Source: Thermococcus sp. 18S1 (GTDB lineage: Archaea; Methanobacteriota_B; Thermococci; Thermococcales; Thermococcaceae). Taken from it: a DNA stretch of 64,000 nt. A program made the translations under genes and the position numbers. Of this stretch, positions 16,503-25,662 are shown piece by piece; the stretch's first letter is position 1, and the number at the start of each line of letters is the position of its first letter. The notes beneath the pieces are model-generated. The model saw only the letters and a list, made by a program, of their open reading frames with translations. It searched no databases and was not told the DNA's origin. Location of the stretch: NCBI RefSeq assembly GCF_012027645.1, contig NZ_SNUU01000001.1, positions 248,001-312,000 of the forward strand, in the 5' to 3' direction.

Positions 16503-17788
16503 GCGACTTCTGGGTGATGGCCAGGAAGGAGCTGTGGAACCTCTTCAGGGACAAGAAGCTCGTCTTTGGCCTCGTGGTCGTCCCGCTGATACTGCTTCCG
16601 GTGATGGGGAAGGCGGTAAGTGTGGGGATGGAGCAGGCCCAGGGCGAGACTCACGTGGCGATAGTGAACTTCGACGATGGGAAGTACGGTGCGCTTCTTA
16701 TAAAGGCCCTGGAAGTGGCCCCGAACGTGACAGTGACGGTGGTGAACGCCACATCCCTAGAAGGGGCCATTCAACAGGCGGTACAGAACGAGCAAAACGT
16801 TCTCGTGGTCATTCCCCCCGACTTCACGGCCAAGCTCCAGGCCAACGAGACCGCCACCGTCGAGATATACGGCATCTTCACGACTATAAGCACCGGTATA
16901 AAGGAGAGCGTCAGCGAGGGCAGGATAAACGCCGTTCTCGGGATACTCAGCGACGAGATAGCCAAGATAAAGGTGAAGAACCTCGGAGCGAGCAACCCCG
17001 ACGCCATACTGCAGCCGATAAGGACCGAGAGCAAGTCCGTTATAAACAACAACGTCGTGGATATATCTCCAACCGCAGTTTCGAGCGTTATAGCGGCTCA
17101 GGCATTCACGATACCGCTCATAGTCTTCATGATGGTCATGATAACCTCCCAGATGGCGGCTGGAGCGATAGCGAGCGAGAAGGAGAACAAGACCCTTGAA
17201 ACCCTCCTGACCCTCCCGGTGGCGAGGACGAAGATAGTCGCGGCGAAGATATTCGGAACGGCCATGATGGGTCTCGTTGCTGCGATAGCGTACATGATAG
17301 GCATGCGCTACTACATGAGCTCCTTCGGACTGGGTTCAAGCGGGGTGAGCCTCGAAGACCTGGGTCTGGTCGTCACCCCAACAGGGGCGCTGATGTTCGC
17401 GGTCGTGGTGTTCCTGACGATAATAATCGCCCTCAGCCTGGCCATGATAGTGGCGACCTTCGCCGAAGACGTCCAGAGCGCGACGACCCTCGTCAGCGCG
17501 GTTATCCTGCCCCTGGCGTTTCCGGCTTTCCTGCTGATGTACACCGACATCAACGATCTCCCAGCGGTCGTCAAGTACGTCCTGCTTGCGATACCCTTCA
17601 CCCATCCCGTGGTGGACTACCGCTACGTCCTCCTCAGCAGCTACACGCCGATAGCGATAAGCATGGCATACCTGACGGTGGTTGCGGTCGTCATACTCTA
17701 CGCCACGGCATGGCTGTTCTCAACGGAGAGAATCCTCACGGCACAGGTCAGCTGGGGCAGAAGGAAGAAGAAAAAGGCGGCCGAGTGA
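16499..17788 (+). CDS. ABC-2 type exporter permease (NatB-like)
   Basis: 429 residues. One N-terminal helix (residues ~22-45), an extracytoplasmic domain of about 170 residues, then six hydrophobic helices to the end: the ABC2_membrane_3 layout of NatB and related exporters. ATG 16499 overlaps the ATPase stop. Substrate unknown; NatAB exports sodium, others export drugs or peptides. The last gene of the operon, followed by a T-tract. Confidence 0.9.
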   Translation: MSDFWVMARKELWNLFRDKKLVFGLVVVPLILLPVMGKAVSVGMEQAQGETHVAIVNFDDGKYGALLIKALEVAPNVTVTVVNATSLEGAIQQAVQNEQNVLVVIPPDFTAKLQANETATVEIYGIFTTISTGIKESVSEGRINAVLGILSDEIAKIKVKNLGASNPDAILQPIRTESKSVINNNVVDISPTAVSSVIAAQAFTIPLIVFMMVMITSQMAAGAIASEKENKTLETLLTLPVARTKIVAAKIFGTAMMGLVAAIAYMIGMRYYMSSFGLGSSGVSLEDLGLVVTPTGALMFAVVVFLTIIIALSLAMIVATFAEDVQSATTLVSAVILPLAFPAFLLMYTDINDLPAVVKYVLLAIPFTHPVVDYRYVLLSSYTPIAISMAYLTVVAVVILYATAWLFSTERILTAQVSWGRRKKKKAAE

Positions 17789-17795
17789 GCTTTCC

Positions 17796-17802
17796 TTTTT
17801 TT
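17796..17802 (+). terminator. T-tract terminator after the ABC exporter operon
   Basis: Seven T starting eight bases after the permease stop, in the short gap to a convergent gene. Confidence 0.5.
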
Positions 17803-18214
17803 ACTCTATCGGCACACCGTCCTTGGTCCTCGGCGCGAGCCACTTCATGAGCTTCCCGGGGTCTCTGGTTCTGATGATTATCGTTATCGGGCCCAGCGGC
17901 GACTCCTCGTTGAAGTTAACGACGCCGGCATAGGCTGCCTGCTTGTTGACCCTGATGATTATTTCCTCACCGAAGTAGCCCTCCTCAAGGAAACTCCGAG
18001 CGGTGTCGAGTATGGCCTGCCCGCGGAAGAGCTCGTAGAGCCTGCTCAGGGCCTTTCTGCTCCTCGTTTTGCCTGTCAGAATGACGTAATCACCCCTATC
18101 GAACGCCTCGAACTCCAAGTCATGAACCAGGTTCAGCATGGCCCTCTTGACCTTCTCGATGTCCTCGGTCGGATAAACGTAAGCCTCAACCTCAACTTCC
18201 TCAAAGAGCTCCAT
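17801..18214 (-). CDS. RNA-binding domain protein (COG1325-type, putative exosome-associated)
   Basis: About 137 residues. The sequence from [20 protein letters not shown] to the end matches the archaeal COG1325 family, predicted from gene context in other archaea to work with the RNA exosome. ATG 18214 follows GGGTGAGAAG, and the shared TATA box at 18245-18252 places the transcript start near 18222; the upstream in-frame start at 18265 lies beyond that and is rejected. Function is inferred from the family only. Confidence 0.72.
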   Translation of the reverse strand: MELFEEVEVEAYVYPTEDIEKVKRAMLNLVHDLEFEAFDRGDYVILTGKTRSRKALSRLYELFRGQAILDTARSFLEEGYFGEEIIIRVNKQAAYAGVVNFNEESPLGPITIIIRTRDPGKLMKWLAPRTKDGVPIE

Positions 18215-18244
18215 CTTCTCACCCAGAAGAAGCTCGCGGGAAGG

Positions 18245-18252
18245 CTTATAAA
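18245..18252. promoter_or_regulatory. shared divergent TATA box
   Basis: CTTATAAA reads as a TATA box on both strands. It is the only such element in the ~70 bp between the minus-strand COG1325 gene and the plus-strand ZIP gene, and is correctly spaced for both. Confidence 0.55.
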
Positions 18253-18285
18253 CCCAACCGCCCAAATAGTTAGGGTGGCCTAATA

Positions 18286-19095
18286 GTGTTAGAGAACTTC
18301 GTGGCCAATCTCGCTGAGTGGATACTGAACATCTCGAACGGCGAAATCATGTGGGTTGCTTTCTATGCCGGACTTTTCGTCGCACTCATGACTTCCCTCG
18401 GTGCCATGGTGGCAATATTCGCCAAAAGCCTCCCCGAGGGCGGCGTTGATTTCGCCCTCAGCTTCGCCGCCGGAGTTATGATAGTGGCGGCCTTCACGAG
18501 CCTTATTCTGCCGGCGATAGAGAGCACCGGTTCCTTTGCACCGGCTGGAATCGGGATAGCACTTGGCATAGCCCTAATCTACGCCATAGACCGCTTCCTC
18601 CCCCACGAGCACCTCGTCAAGGGCTACGAGGGCCCCAAATCCATGAAGGACAAGCTGAGGAAGGTCTGGCTTCTCGTCATAGCTGTGATAATCCACAACC
18701 TGCCGGAGGGCCTCGCTGTTGGAACGTCCCTCGTCTACAACCTGGAGGTCGGTCTGGTAACCACCATAGCCATCGGAATCCAGGACTTCCCGGAGGGAAC
18801 AGTCGTCTCGCTGCCCCTCGCGACGATACAGAAGAAGCGCCTCCAGCCGATAGCGATGGGCGTGCTGAGCGGCTTTGCCGAGATGGCCATGGTTCTCCTC
18901 GGGGCGTATTTCTTCAGCCTCTTCGCCTGGCTTTTGCCGTACGGCCTCGGCCTGGCGGGCGGGGCGATGCTCTACGTGACCGTGAAGGAGATGATACCAG
19001 AGATATACAGGGGAGAAAATAGCGATACACTGATAACCCTGGGATTCTTCCTGGGCTTCTACGTGATGCTGTTCCTGGATTCAATGCTGGGTTAG
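18286..19095 (+). CDS. ZIP-family metal transporter
   Basis: 269 residues with about eight helices. The metal-site helices are clear: [10 protein letters not shown] (helix 4) and [10 protein letters not shown] (helix 5), the latter with Gln-Asp in place of the usual His-Asn/Glu; this resembles the ZupT/GufA branch. Family function is uptake (or balance) of Zn, Mn or Fe. The start is GTG 18286, from the shared divergent TATA box. The end overlaps the convergent kinase gene by 15 bases. Confidence 0.9.
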   Translation: MLENFVANLAEWILNISNGEIMWVAFYAGLFVALMTSLGAMVAIFAKSLPEGGVDFALSFAAGVMIVAAFTSLILPAIESTGSFAPAGIGIALGIALIYAIDRFLPHEHLVKGYEGPKSMKDKLRKVWLLVIAVIIHNLPEGLAVGTSLVYNLEVGLVTTIAIGIQDFPEGTVVSLPLATIQKKRLQPIAMGVLSGFAEMAMVLLGAYFFSLFAWLLPYGLGLAGGAMLYVTVKEMIPEIYRGENSDTLITLGFFLGFYVMLFLDSMLG

Positions 19096-19638
19096 AATCC
19101 TGTCGACCAGCTCCTTTACCCTTTTATCGTACTCGTCCTTCGTCCCATCGTTCACTACCATGTGGTCCGCCATTGCTATGACGTTGCCTATGCCGAACTT
19201 CAGCTCCTTCCAGTCGCGCTCCTCGAAGTCCTCCCAGGTTTTTGGGTCGTCGTGCCTTCCCCTGGCTTTGAGCCGCTCGAAGCGGGTGTGGGGCGGCGTG
19301 TGAACGGCAAGTATTATTATCTCCTCCGTCGGAAAAGCGCTCCTGAAGGTTCCAACCTCGTCGAGGGAGCGGACGCCGTCTATAACGACGACCCTGCTGC
19401 CCTCAAGGAGGCGCCTCACCTTCTCGACCGTCAGCTTCGCAACGGCGTTCTGACCAAGCTCCTGCCTCAACCTTATGCTCACCTTGGCAACGTTCTCCTT
19501 GGTCAGCTCCAGACCGCGCTTTACGGTCTCCTCCCTCACGACGTCCCCCATAGAAATGCTTGGAAAGCCTCTCCTCTCGAATTCTTTAACGATCTTGCTC
19601 TTTCCCGAACCAGGCATTCCGGTCACGATGATTATCAT
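19081..19638 (-). CDS. UPF0200 P-loop nucleotide kinase-like protein
   Basis: About 185 residues. Walker A TGMPGSGKSKIV near the start, SMGDVVREE and VVIDGVRSLDEVGTF resemble dephospho-CoA/adenylate kinase-type enzymes. Archaeal UPF0200 proteins are often labelled dephospho-CoA kinase, but in Thermococcus that reaction has been assigned to an unrelated GTP-dependent enzyme, so the substrate is open. ATG 19638 is chosen; an in-frame GTG at 19647 also exists. Confidence 0.8.
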   Translation of the reverse strand: MIIIVTGMPGSGKSKIVKEFERRGFPSISMGDVVREETVKRGLELTKENVAKVSIRLRQELGQNAVAKLTVEKVRRLLEGSRVVVIDGVRSLDEVGTFRSAFPTEEIIILAVHTPPHTRFERLKARGRHDDPKTWEDFEERDWKELKFGIGNVIAMADHMVVNDGTKDEYDKRVKELVDRILTQH

Positions 19639-19683
19639 AGTGCCCACGCCCGAGTAAAATAGGGGGATTTAAAAAGATTGACC

Positions 19684-21864
19684 CTACTTCAGGAAAGCAT
19701 CGAGGGTTCCCTTCCGCGCTTTTTCTGACTTTTTGGAGTCTTTTTTAGCACCCTTTGGCATTTCCACGCCGAAGTGGCGGAACAAACCTTCAACCACCTT
19801 CATTCCGATGCCCTCGACCTCCAGGAGGTCCCTCACCTTGGCGCGCATTATGTCCTCCTGGCTCCTGAAGCCGGCGTTGTAGAGCGCCCTCGCCCTCTTC
19901 CTTCCGATGTTGGGGAGCTTAACCAGCTCGAGGAGCTCCTCGCGAACGCCGTGGCGCAGGCGGAGGTGCAGGTCTCTCAGGTAGTCCAGCACGTCTTCCT
20001 TTGGCTCGAAAAGCCTGTACAGCTCGATGAGGGAGTACATGAGCCAGTCCGCGAGCTCCAGAATTCTGTAGAGGTCTCCAGGGTCTATGTTGTAGGTCTC
20101 GTATATCCTCGTCTCCGGAACCTCGTTTATCCAGTCGAGGAGCACCTTTGCCGTTTTTATCTGGCCCAAAAAGCCCTGGAAGCGCGAGTCCTCGTAGTAG
20201 GGGATGTTCGTGTAAAGCTTGTCCTCCATCTCATAGGCCAGGTCTAGGTAGTCCTCCATCTCCCGTCTCCGGGCGTTCAGCGTGGCCATGTCCGGTGTCG
20301 AGGCCATCAGCTGGAAGATTCCGAAGGGATTTGGGTTGTTCTCAATTGCCGGAAAGGCGTCCTTGAATTTCTTCGCCGTGAAGGGGTCTATGTAGAGCTG
20401 GGAGGTGCGTTTTCCAAAGGGCAGGGGCATGAAGCGGTCGTTCATGTCCATGTCGATGAACCCGTTTTCGATGAGGAAGTAGACGACGTTCTTGGCCTTG
20501 TACTCAAGAGAGGCTATATCCCTGCGCTGGTGGGCGTAGAAAGTCCTCTCAAGGAAAGAAACCAGCTCACGGAAGTTACCTATTCCGAAGTTGGTCACGA
20601 GCGCCAGAACCTGGCTCCTGAAGGCCTGCTCGTTGGCGAGCATCGAGAAGAGCTTCTCGGGCTTCCCGTGGATGTATCTCTCCATCAGCTTTCTCGGCTC
20701 CTCGGTCCTTGCGACGATTATCGCCTCCCCAACTTTGTCGTACTTCGGCCTTCCGGCGCGCCCCATCATCTGCTGTATCTCAAGGACCGGTATGTCCGTC
20801 CAGCCAAAGCCGGCGTAGCGCTTGGTGTCGCGGATTATAACGCGGAATGCGGGCGTATTGACGCCGGCGGCCAGTGTGGGGGTGGCCACGATTACCTTTA
20901 TCAGTTTAGAGCGAAATGCGTCCTCTATCAAGGTTCTCTCGGTTCTGCTCAGGCCCGCGTGGTGGAAGGCGACACCGCCCCGCAGCGCCCTCTTGAGCTT
21001 CTCCGTCGTCGGGTTGTCCTCGATGGAGGAAACAAGCTCGTCCAGCTGCCTGGTCTCCGGTTTCGTGAGAAGGCGGGCTATCTTGGAGGACAGCGAAAGG
21101 GCCTCCTTTTCCGCCGAGCGACGGGTGTTGACGAACACCAGCGCCTGCTTGCCCTTCTTGACAGCGTCAATGGCCAGACTCTCCCAGTTCTCGGGGTAGC
21201 GGTCTATTTTGCCGTCCTCCCAGAAGAGCTGGCCGATGTGGAATACCCCCTTCCTGAGCTGAACCGGGCGCCAGTCGCTCATAACCAGCGCGGCATCGAG
21301 CCACTCGGCGAGCTCCTCGGCGTTTCCAACGGTAGCGCTCAGGGCCAGAATCTGGGCCTTTCCGAGCATGTGGCTTAGTATCATCTCGAGCGTGGCTCCC
21401 CTGTCGTAGGAGCCGATGAGGTGGACCTCGTCCGCCACGACCAGTTTGACGTCCTCAATCCAGTTGGAGCCGTGCCTCAGGAGGGAGTCGAACTTCTCGG
21501 CGGTGGCGATGATTACATCATAACGCCCGAGCCACTCATCGGTGGAGTCGTAGTCACCGGTCGTTGCGGCCACGCGGAGACCCAGAACCTCCCATTCCTT
21601 GAACTCGCGGTACTTCTCCTCCGCAAGGGCCTTCAGGGGGACGAGATAGACCGCCTTGCCTCCCTCTTGGAGAAGCTTGTTGACCATGACTATCTCGCTC
21701 ACGAGGGTCTTCCCGCTCGCCGTGGGGATGGCGAGTACGAGGTTTTTTCCCTCCAGGACGCCGCTCATCAGGGCCTCCGCCTGCGGCGGATAAAGCTCCT
21801 CTATTCCCCTCTCACGGATTATCCTCTTTATCCTCTCGTCCACTGGAAGCTCATCAACCCTCAT
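19684..21864 (-). CDS. hel308: ATP-dependent DNA helicase Hel308 (Hjm)
   Basis: 726 residues, Ski2-like superfamily 2 helicase that acts on stalled forks and branched DNA (3'-5'). Q-motif region YPPQAEAL, Walker A AIPTASGKTLVSE, DEVH box ADEVHLIG, motif III SATVGN, motif VI QMMGRAGRPKYD; then winged-helix, ratchet and a C-terminal helix-hairpin-helix (LPNIGRKRARALYNAGF). The last residues GTLDAFLK resemble a PCNA-interacting peptide, in line with the Pyrococcus homologue binding PCNA. It shares a TATA element with the divergent gene at 21937. Confidence 0.95.
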   Translation of the reverse strand: MRVDELPVDERIKRIIRERGIEELYPPQAEALMSGVLEGKNLVLAIPTASGKTLVSEIVMVNKLLQEGGKAVYLVPLKALAEEKYREFKEWEVLGLRVAATTGDYDSTDEWLGRYDVIIATAEKFDSLLRHGSNWIEDVKLVVADEVHLIGSYDRGATLEMILSHMLGKAQILALSATVGNAEELAEWLDAALVMSDWRPVQLRKGVFHIGQLFWEDGKIDRYPENWESLAIDAVKKGKQALVFVNTRRSAEKEALSLSSKIARLLTKPETRQLDELVSSIEDNPTTEKLKRALRGGVAFHHAGLSRTERTLIEDAFRSKLIKVIVATPTLAAGVNTPAFRVIIRDTKRYAGFGWTDIPVLEIQQMMGRAGRPKYDKVGEAIIVARTEEPRKLMERYIHGKPEKLFSMLANEQAFRSQVLALVTNFGIGNFRELVSFLERTFYAHQRRDIASLEYKAKNVVYFLIENGFIDMDMNDRFMPLPFGKRTSQLYIDPFTAKKFKDAFPAIENNPNPFGIFQLMASTPDMATLNARRREMEDYLDLAYEMEDKLYTNIPYYEDSRFQGFLGQIKTAKVLLDWINEVPETRIYETYNIDPGDLYRILELADWLMYSLIELYRLFEPKEDVLDYLRDLHLRLRHGVREELLELVKLPNIGRKRARALYNAGFRSQEDIMRAKVRDLLEVEGIGMKVVEGLFRHFGVEMPKGAKKDSKKSEKARKGTLDAFLK

Positions 21865-21896
21865 AGCCCTCAGCTCCGGGACTATTCCTCCGGCGG

Positions 21897-21904
21897 TTTT
21901 ATAT
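21897..21904. promoter_or_regulatory. shared divergent TATA box
   Basis: TTTTATAT, readable on both strands, between hel308 (start 21864, minus) and the gene at 21937 (plus), about 33 bases from each start codon. No second TATA candidate is seen in the 72-bp gap. Confidence 0.5.
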
Positions 21905-21936
21905 GCTTATCCCACGTACTCAACGGGGGGAGAGGT

Positions 21937-22500
21937 ATGAGGCTGAGGGTTCCCTACGTGCTCTTCGAGACAAGGACCGGGATGTACGGTGTGGACGCGT
22001 ACTTTTCGCTGAGGGTGGAGAAACCCGAGAGGCGTGCAACGCTGATAAGAAAGGCCGAAGACCTCCAGCGGCTCGAGGTCAGACCCCAAGGGGCCCTGCT
22101 GGAAGAGGACTCCCTGGGGAACTACCTGACTTCCCTCTTCGTGACCCTCTACGACCTCAGCGGCGAGAGGTTCAACGAGAGGGCGCACCACATGAGACGC
22201 TGGAACATCTGGAGAATCATCGGCATACCAACCGGCCACCAGCGGCACGTGGACAGGGACGAGGAGCTGGCCAAGAAGAATCGGGAAGCCCTGCTGGCCC
22301 TGGCGATAATGAGGAAGGTCCTCGGGATAAAGAGTCCCGCGGAGCTGGGGGAAACCGTGGTGAAACCCATGGGCTATGCAGTTCTCGAGTTCGAAGTGGA
22401 CGGCCGGGAAGTCAGCGACCCCGTTTACAGGGAACTGTTCAAAATAGACTCCAACGCAGGAATGGCACTCCAATGGCTGGGAAGGGAAAATATGGAATAG
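21937..22500 (+). CDS. conserved hypothetical protein
   Basis: 187 residues, soluble, no family recognised. Basic in the middle (ERFNERAHHMRRWNIWRIIG) with no visible catalytic motif. Although the frame is open far upstream into hel308 antisense, ATG 21937 is supported by GGGGGGAGAGG and by the TATA box at 21897. It ends five bases before the end of the convergent ABC ATPase gene. Confidence 0.68.
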   Translation: MRLRVPYVLFETRTGMYGVDAYFSLRVEKPERRATLIRKAEDLQRLEVRPQGALLEEDSLGNYLTSLFVTLYDLSGERFNERAHHMRRWNIWRIIGIPTGHQRHVDRDEELAKKNREALLALAIMRKVLGIKSPAELGETVVKPMGYAVLEFEVDGREVSDPVYRELFKIDSNAGMALQWLGRENME

Positions 22501-22505
22501 AAAAA

Positions 22506-23486
22506 TCATGCCTTTCCGTAGAGCCAGCAGGCGACGTAGTGGCCGTTCTCGACCTCCACCAGCGGGGGCTCTTTCTTGTCGCAGAGTCCCGCCTTGGCAA
22601 ACGGACATCTCGGGTGGAAGCGGCATCCCTGAGGCGGGTTTATCGGGCTCGGCGGCTCTCCTTCTACCTTCATGCGCTTTGCCTTGAGCTCCCTCGACAG
22701 CTCCGGGTCGGGAACTGGTATGGCGGACAGCAGGAACTTGGTGTACGGGTGGAGGGGGTTTTCGAAGATCTCTTCCGCCGGCCCGACCTCAACGAGCTTT
22801 CCGAGGTACATAACGCCCATCCTGTGGCTCATGTACTTAACGACACCGAGGTCGTGGCTGATGAACAGGTAGGTGAAGCCAAACTCCCTCTGGAGGTCCT
22901 TGAGGGTGTTGAGGATGTTGGCCTGAACCGAAACGTCGAGGGCCGAGGTGGGCTCGTCGAGGACTATGAACTCCGGCCTGAGGGCCAGCAGTCTGGCGAG
23001 GGCTATTCTCTGCCTCTGGCCGCCGCTGAACTCGTGGGGATAGCGGTAGAGGTGCATCTCATTGAGGCCGACGCTCTCCAGGAGCCTTATCACGAACTCC
23101 TCGGGGTCGTCAACGGGTATTTTGTGGAAGCGGACTGGTTCCATGATGACCTCGAAGACCGTCTGCCTGGGGTTGAGTGAGGAGTAGGGGTCCTGGAACA
23201 TGATCTGGGCCTTCCGCCTGAACCACTTCATCTCCTCGCCCTTGAGCTTCGTGACGTCCTTGCCCTGGAAGATGATTTGACCGCTGGTGGGTTCGATGAG
23301 GCGGAGGATGGTCCTTCCGGTGGTTGTTTTTCCACAGCCGCTCTCTCCGACGAGACCGAAGGTTTCACCCCGGTTTATTGTGAAGCTGACGTCGTCAACG
23401 GCCTTAACGTAGCCCTCGGTTCTGAAAAGGCCCCTGATGGGGAAATACTTCTTGAGGTTTTTAACTTCGAGTATCGGCTCGCTCAT
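22506..23486 (-). CDS. peptide-type ABC importer ATPase (OppF/DppF-like)
   Basis: 326 residues. Walker [13 protein letters not shown], signature [15 protein letters not shown], Walker [14 protein letters not shown], and the Opp/Dpp C-terminal extension with [15 protein letters not shown], whose cysteines bind a [4Fe-4S] cluster or metal in this family. Last of five genes of the importer. Confidence 0.92.
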   Translation of the reverse strand: MSEPILEVKNLKKYFPIRGLFRTEGYVKAVDDVSFTINRGETFGLVGESGCGKTTTGRTILRLIEPTSGQIIFQGKDVTKLKGEEMKWFRRKAQIMFQDPYSSLNPRQTVFEVIMEPVRFHKIPVDDPEEFVIRLLESVGLNEMHLYRYPHEFSGGQRQRIALARLLALRPEFIVLDEPTSALDVSVQANILNTLKDLQREFGFTYLFISHDLGVVKYMSHRMGVMYLGKLVEVGPAEEIFENPLHPYTKFLLSAIPVPDPELSRELKAKRMKVEGEPPSPINPPQGCRFHPRCPFAKAGLCDKKEPPLVEVENGHYVACWLYGKA

Positions 23487-23495
23487 GGTATCACC

Positions 23496-24476
23496 TCAGT
23501 AAAGGTGGCACGCCACGAAGTGACCGGGCTCTATCTCCTTCAGCTCGGGGACCTTATCCTTGCAGACGCCCATGACCCTCGGGCACCTCGGGTGGAAGCG
23601 GCATCCTCCGGGCGGCTCTATCAGGTTGGGAACCGTTCCCGGGATGGTATCGAGCCGCTCTATCTTCGCCAGCGGGTTGGGAACTGCCCTGAGGAGACCC
23701 TGCGTGTACGGGTGGAGCGGGTTCTTGAATATCTGGTCAACGGAGCCTATCTCAACTATTTTACCCGCGTACATGACGGCAACGCGGTCGGCCATTTCCG
23801 CGACGACACCCATGTTGTGGGTGATGAGTATCACGGTGGTGTTGTACTCGCGCTTGAGCTTGTTCATCAGCTCGAGTATCTGGGCCTGGACCGTGACGTC
23901 GAGGGCGGTCGTTGGCTCGTCGGCGATGAGTATCTTGGGGTTGTTGGCGACGCCCGTTCCGATGACGACACGCTGTTTCATTCCTCCGCTCATCTCGTGG
24001 GGGTAGTTCTTTACCCTGTTCTCCGGGTCGGGGATGAGGACGCGGCGGAGAATATCGACGGCCTTCTTAAAGCCCTCCTTCCAGTCCTTGACCGTGTTGT
24101 GAACCACCATTCCCTCGGCTATCTGGTACCCCACCGTGTAGAGGGGGTCGAGCGACGCGTGGGGGTCCTGGAAGATGTAGGCTATCTCCTTGCCCCTTAT
24201 GTCCCTTATCTCCTCGGAGCTCAGCTTTAGCAGATCAACGGTCGAACCGTCCTCCCTGTGGTAGATTACGCTGCCCTCCACGATCTTTCCGGGGCTCTCG
24301 ATGAGCTGGGTCAATGCCCTGGAGGTAACGCTCTTTCCACAGCCGGTTTCACCGACGAGCGCGAAGGTCTCGCCGCGGTAAACGTCGAAGGAAACCCTTT
24401 CGATGGCCTTGACTATTCCAGCGTAGGTGTAAAAGTGAACGGTCAGGTCGCGAACCTCAAGGATCGGCTCAGGCAT
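23496..24476 (-). CDS. peptide-type ABC importer ATPase (OppD/DppD-like)
   Basis: About 326 residues. Walker A GETGCGKSVTSRAL, signature MSGGMKQRVVIGTGV, Walker B ILIADEPTTALDV, C-terminal Opp/Dpp domain with [17 protein letters not shown] 24476 has GGAGGGTG six bases upstream and overlaps the end of the permease gene, so I prefer it to GTG 24485. Pairs with the OppF-like ATPase as a heterodimer. Confidence 0.92.
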   Translation of the reverse strand: MPEPILEVRDLTVHFYTYAGIVKAIERVSFDVYRGETFALVGETGCGKSVTSRALTQLIESPGKIVEGSVIYHREDGSTVDLLKLSSEEIRDIRGKEIAYIFQDPHASLDPLYTVGYQIAEGMVVHNTVKDWKEGFKKAVDILRRVLIPDPENRVKNYPHEMSGGMKQRVVIGTGVANNPKILIADEPTTALDVTVQAQILELMNKLKREYNTTVILITHNMGVVAEMADRVAVMYAGKIVEIGSVDQIFKNPLHPYTQGLLRAVPNPLAKIERLDTIPGTVPNLIEPPGGCRFHPRCPRVMGVCKDKVPELKEIEPGHFVACHLY

Positions 24477-25647
24477 TGCTCTCACCCTCCTTCTTGGCCT
24501 TCTTAACCTTGAACTCTATGCTCCTCCTCGTCTTCGGGTCAAGGATGTCCCTCATAGTGTCACCAAGGAGGTTCCATCCGAGGGCCACGAGCATGATCAT
24601 GAATCCCGAGAAGGTGACCAGCCACCACTTCTCGGGGAAGTACTGGGAGCCGTCGTAGACTATCCTACCCCAGTCCGCTATCGGCGGCGTCGCACCGAGG
24701 CCGAGGAAGCTCAGGCCAGCCTCCATGAGGATGACGCCTCCGAAGTCGAGGGTTATGTAGACCAGTATCGGGCCGATGATGTTGGGGAGGATGTGCCTGA
24801 ACATTATCGTCCTGGAGCTTAGCCCTATCGCCCTAGCCGCCTCGACGTAGAGGTTCTCCCTCTCGGTGAGGGTCGAACCGCGGGTGATTCTTGCGTAAGC
24901 CGGCCACCAGACGATGATCATGGCCAGTATGACGGCGAGGAGCTTTCCGAGGTTTCCTGCGTCCTGCGGCTCGAGGGCAAAGAGCCACAGCACGAAGCTC
25001 TGAACCGTCTCATGGGCAGAGATGAAGTTTTGAAGCCTCTGCGGCAACACCGCCGAGAACGCTATGGCCAGTATGAGCGCTGGGAAAGCCAGGAAGACAT
25101 CGGTGATGCGCATCACCAGCTCGTCCACCTTGCCGCCGTAGTAGCCGGCTATGAGGCCCAGGATTATGCCCAGCGGGACTCCGAGAGCTATGACTATGAT
25201 GGAGATAACGAACGAGACCCTGGCTCCGTAGAGTATGAGGCTGAGGAGGTCCCTTCCGTAGTGGTCGGCACCCAGGGAGTAGTGTATGGTGGTCACGTAC
25301 TGCAGGATGACGTCTTCCCTAAGCTCGGTCACGTTGAGCGTGTAGGTCGAACCGGGCGGGGCGAGGTAGGTCTCGAAGTTGTAGTTGGTCGGGAAGAAGC
25401 GGTAGCTCCATGGGGCCAAGCTGGGGCCGAATATGCCCAGGAACACGAACATGAGCACGAGGGCGAGGCCTATCAGTCCCGGAGGGGAACGGTTCAGAGC
25501 GTAGAGCATGAGCTTCCATTCTTCCATCTTGGAGCGGTTCTTCCTCTTCCAGTCCTTCTTGAAGAGGCTTATAAAGCTTCCAAACCCCTCGACGAGCTTG
25601 TCGGAGAGCCTGTCCAGGATGTTTGATTTGTACTCTTCCCTTCCCAT
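24469..25647 (-). CDS. peptide-type ABC importer permease (OppC/DppC-like)
   Basis: 392 residues. An N-terminal cytosolic stretch of ~55 residues, one helix, an external segment with the OppC_N pattern (LIGLALVLMFVFLGIFGP), then five helices containing the EAA loop EAARAIGLSSRTIMFRHILPN that docks on the ATPase. The N-terminal extension is longer than usual for DppC. Fourteen bases downstream of the partner permease. Confidence 0.92.
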   Translation of the reverse strand: MGREEYKSNILDRLSDKLVEGFGSFISLFKKDWKRKNRSKMEEWKLMLYALNRSPPGLIGLALVLMFVFLGIFGPSLAPWSYRFFPTNYNFETYLAPPGSTYTLNVTELREDVILQYVTTIHYSLGADHYGRDLLSLILYGARVSFVISIIVIALGVPLGIILGLIAGYYGGKVDELVMRITDVFLAFPALILAIAFSAVLPQRLQNFISAHETVQSFVLWLFALEPQDAGNLGKLLAVILAMIIVWWPAYARITRGSTLTERENLYVEAARAIGLSSRTIMFRHILPNIIGPILVYITLDFGGVILMEAGLSFLGLGATPPIADWGRIVYDGSQYFPEKWWLVTFSGFMIMLVALGWNLLGDTMRDILDPKTRRSIEFKVKKAKKEGESNA

Positions 25648-25662
25648 TTTACCACCCCAGAG

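Noticed and set aside
21421-21936. N-terminal extension of the gene at 21937 into hel308
   Set aside because: It would be antisense to a conserved helicase; a ribosome site and TATA box support ATG 21937.
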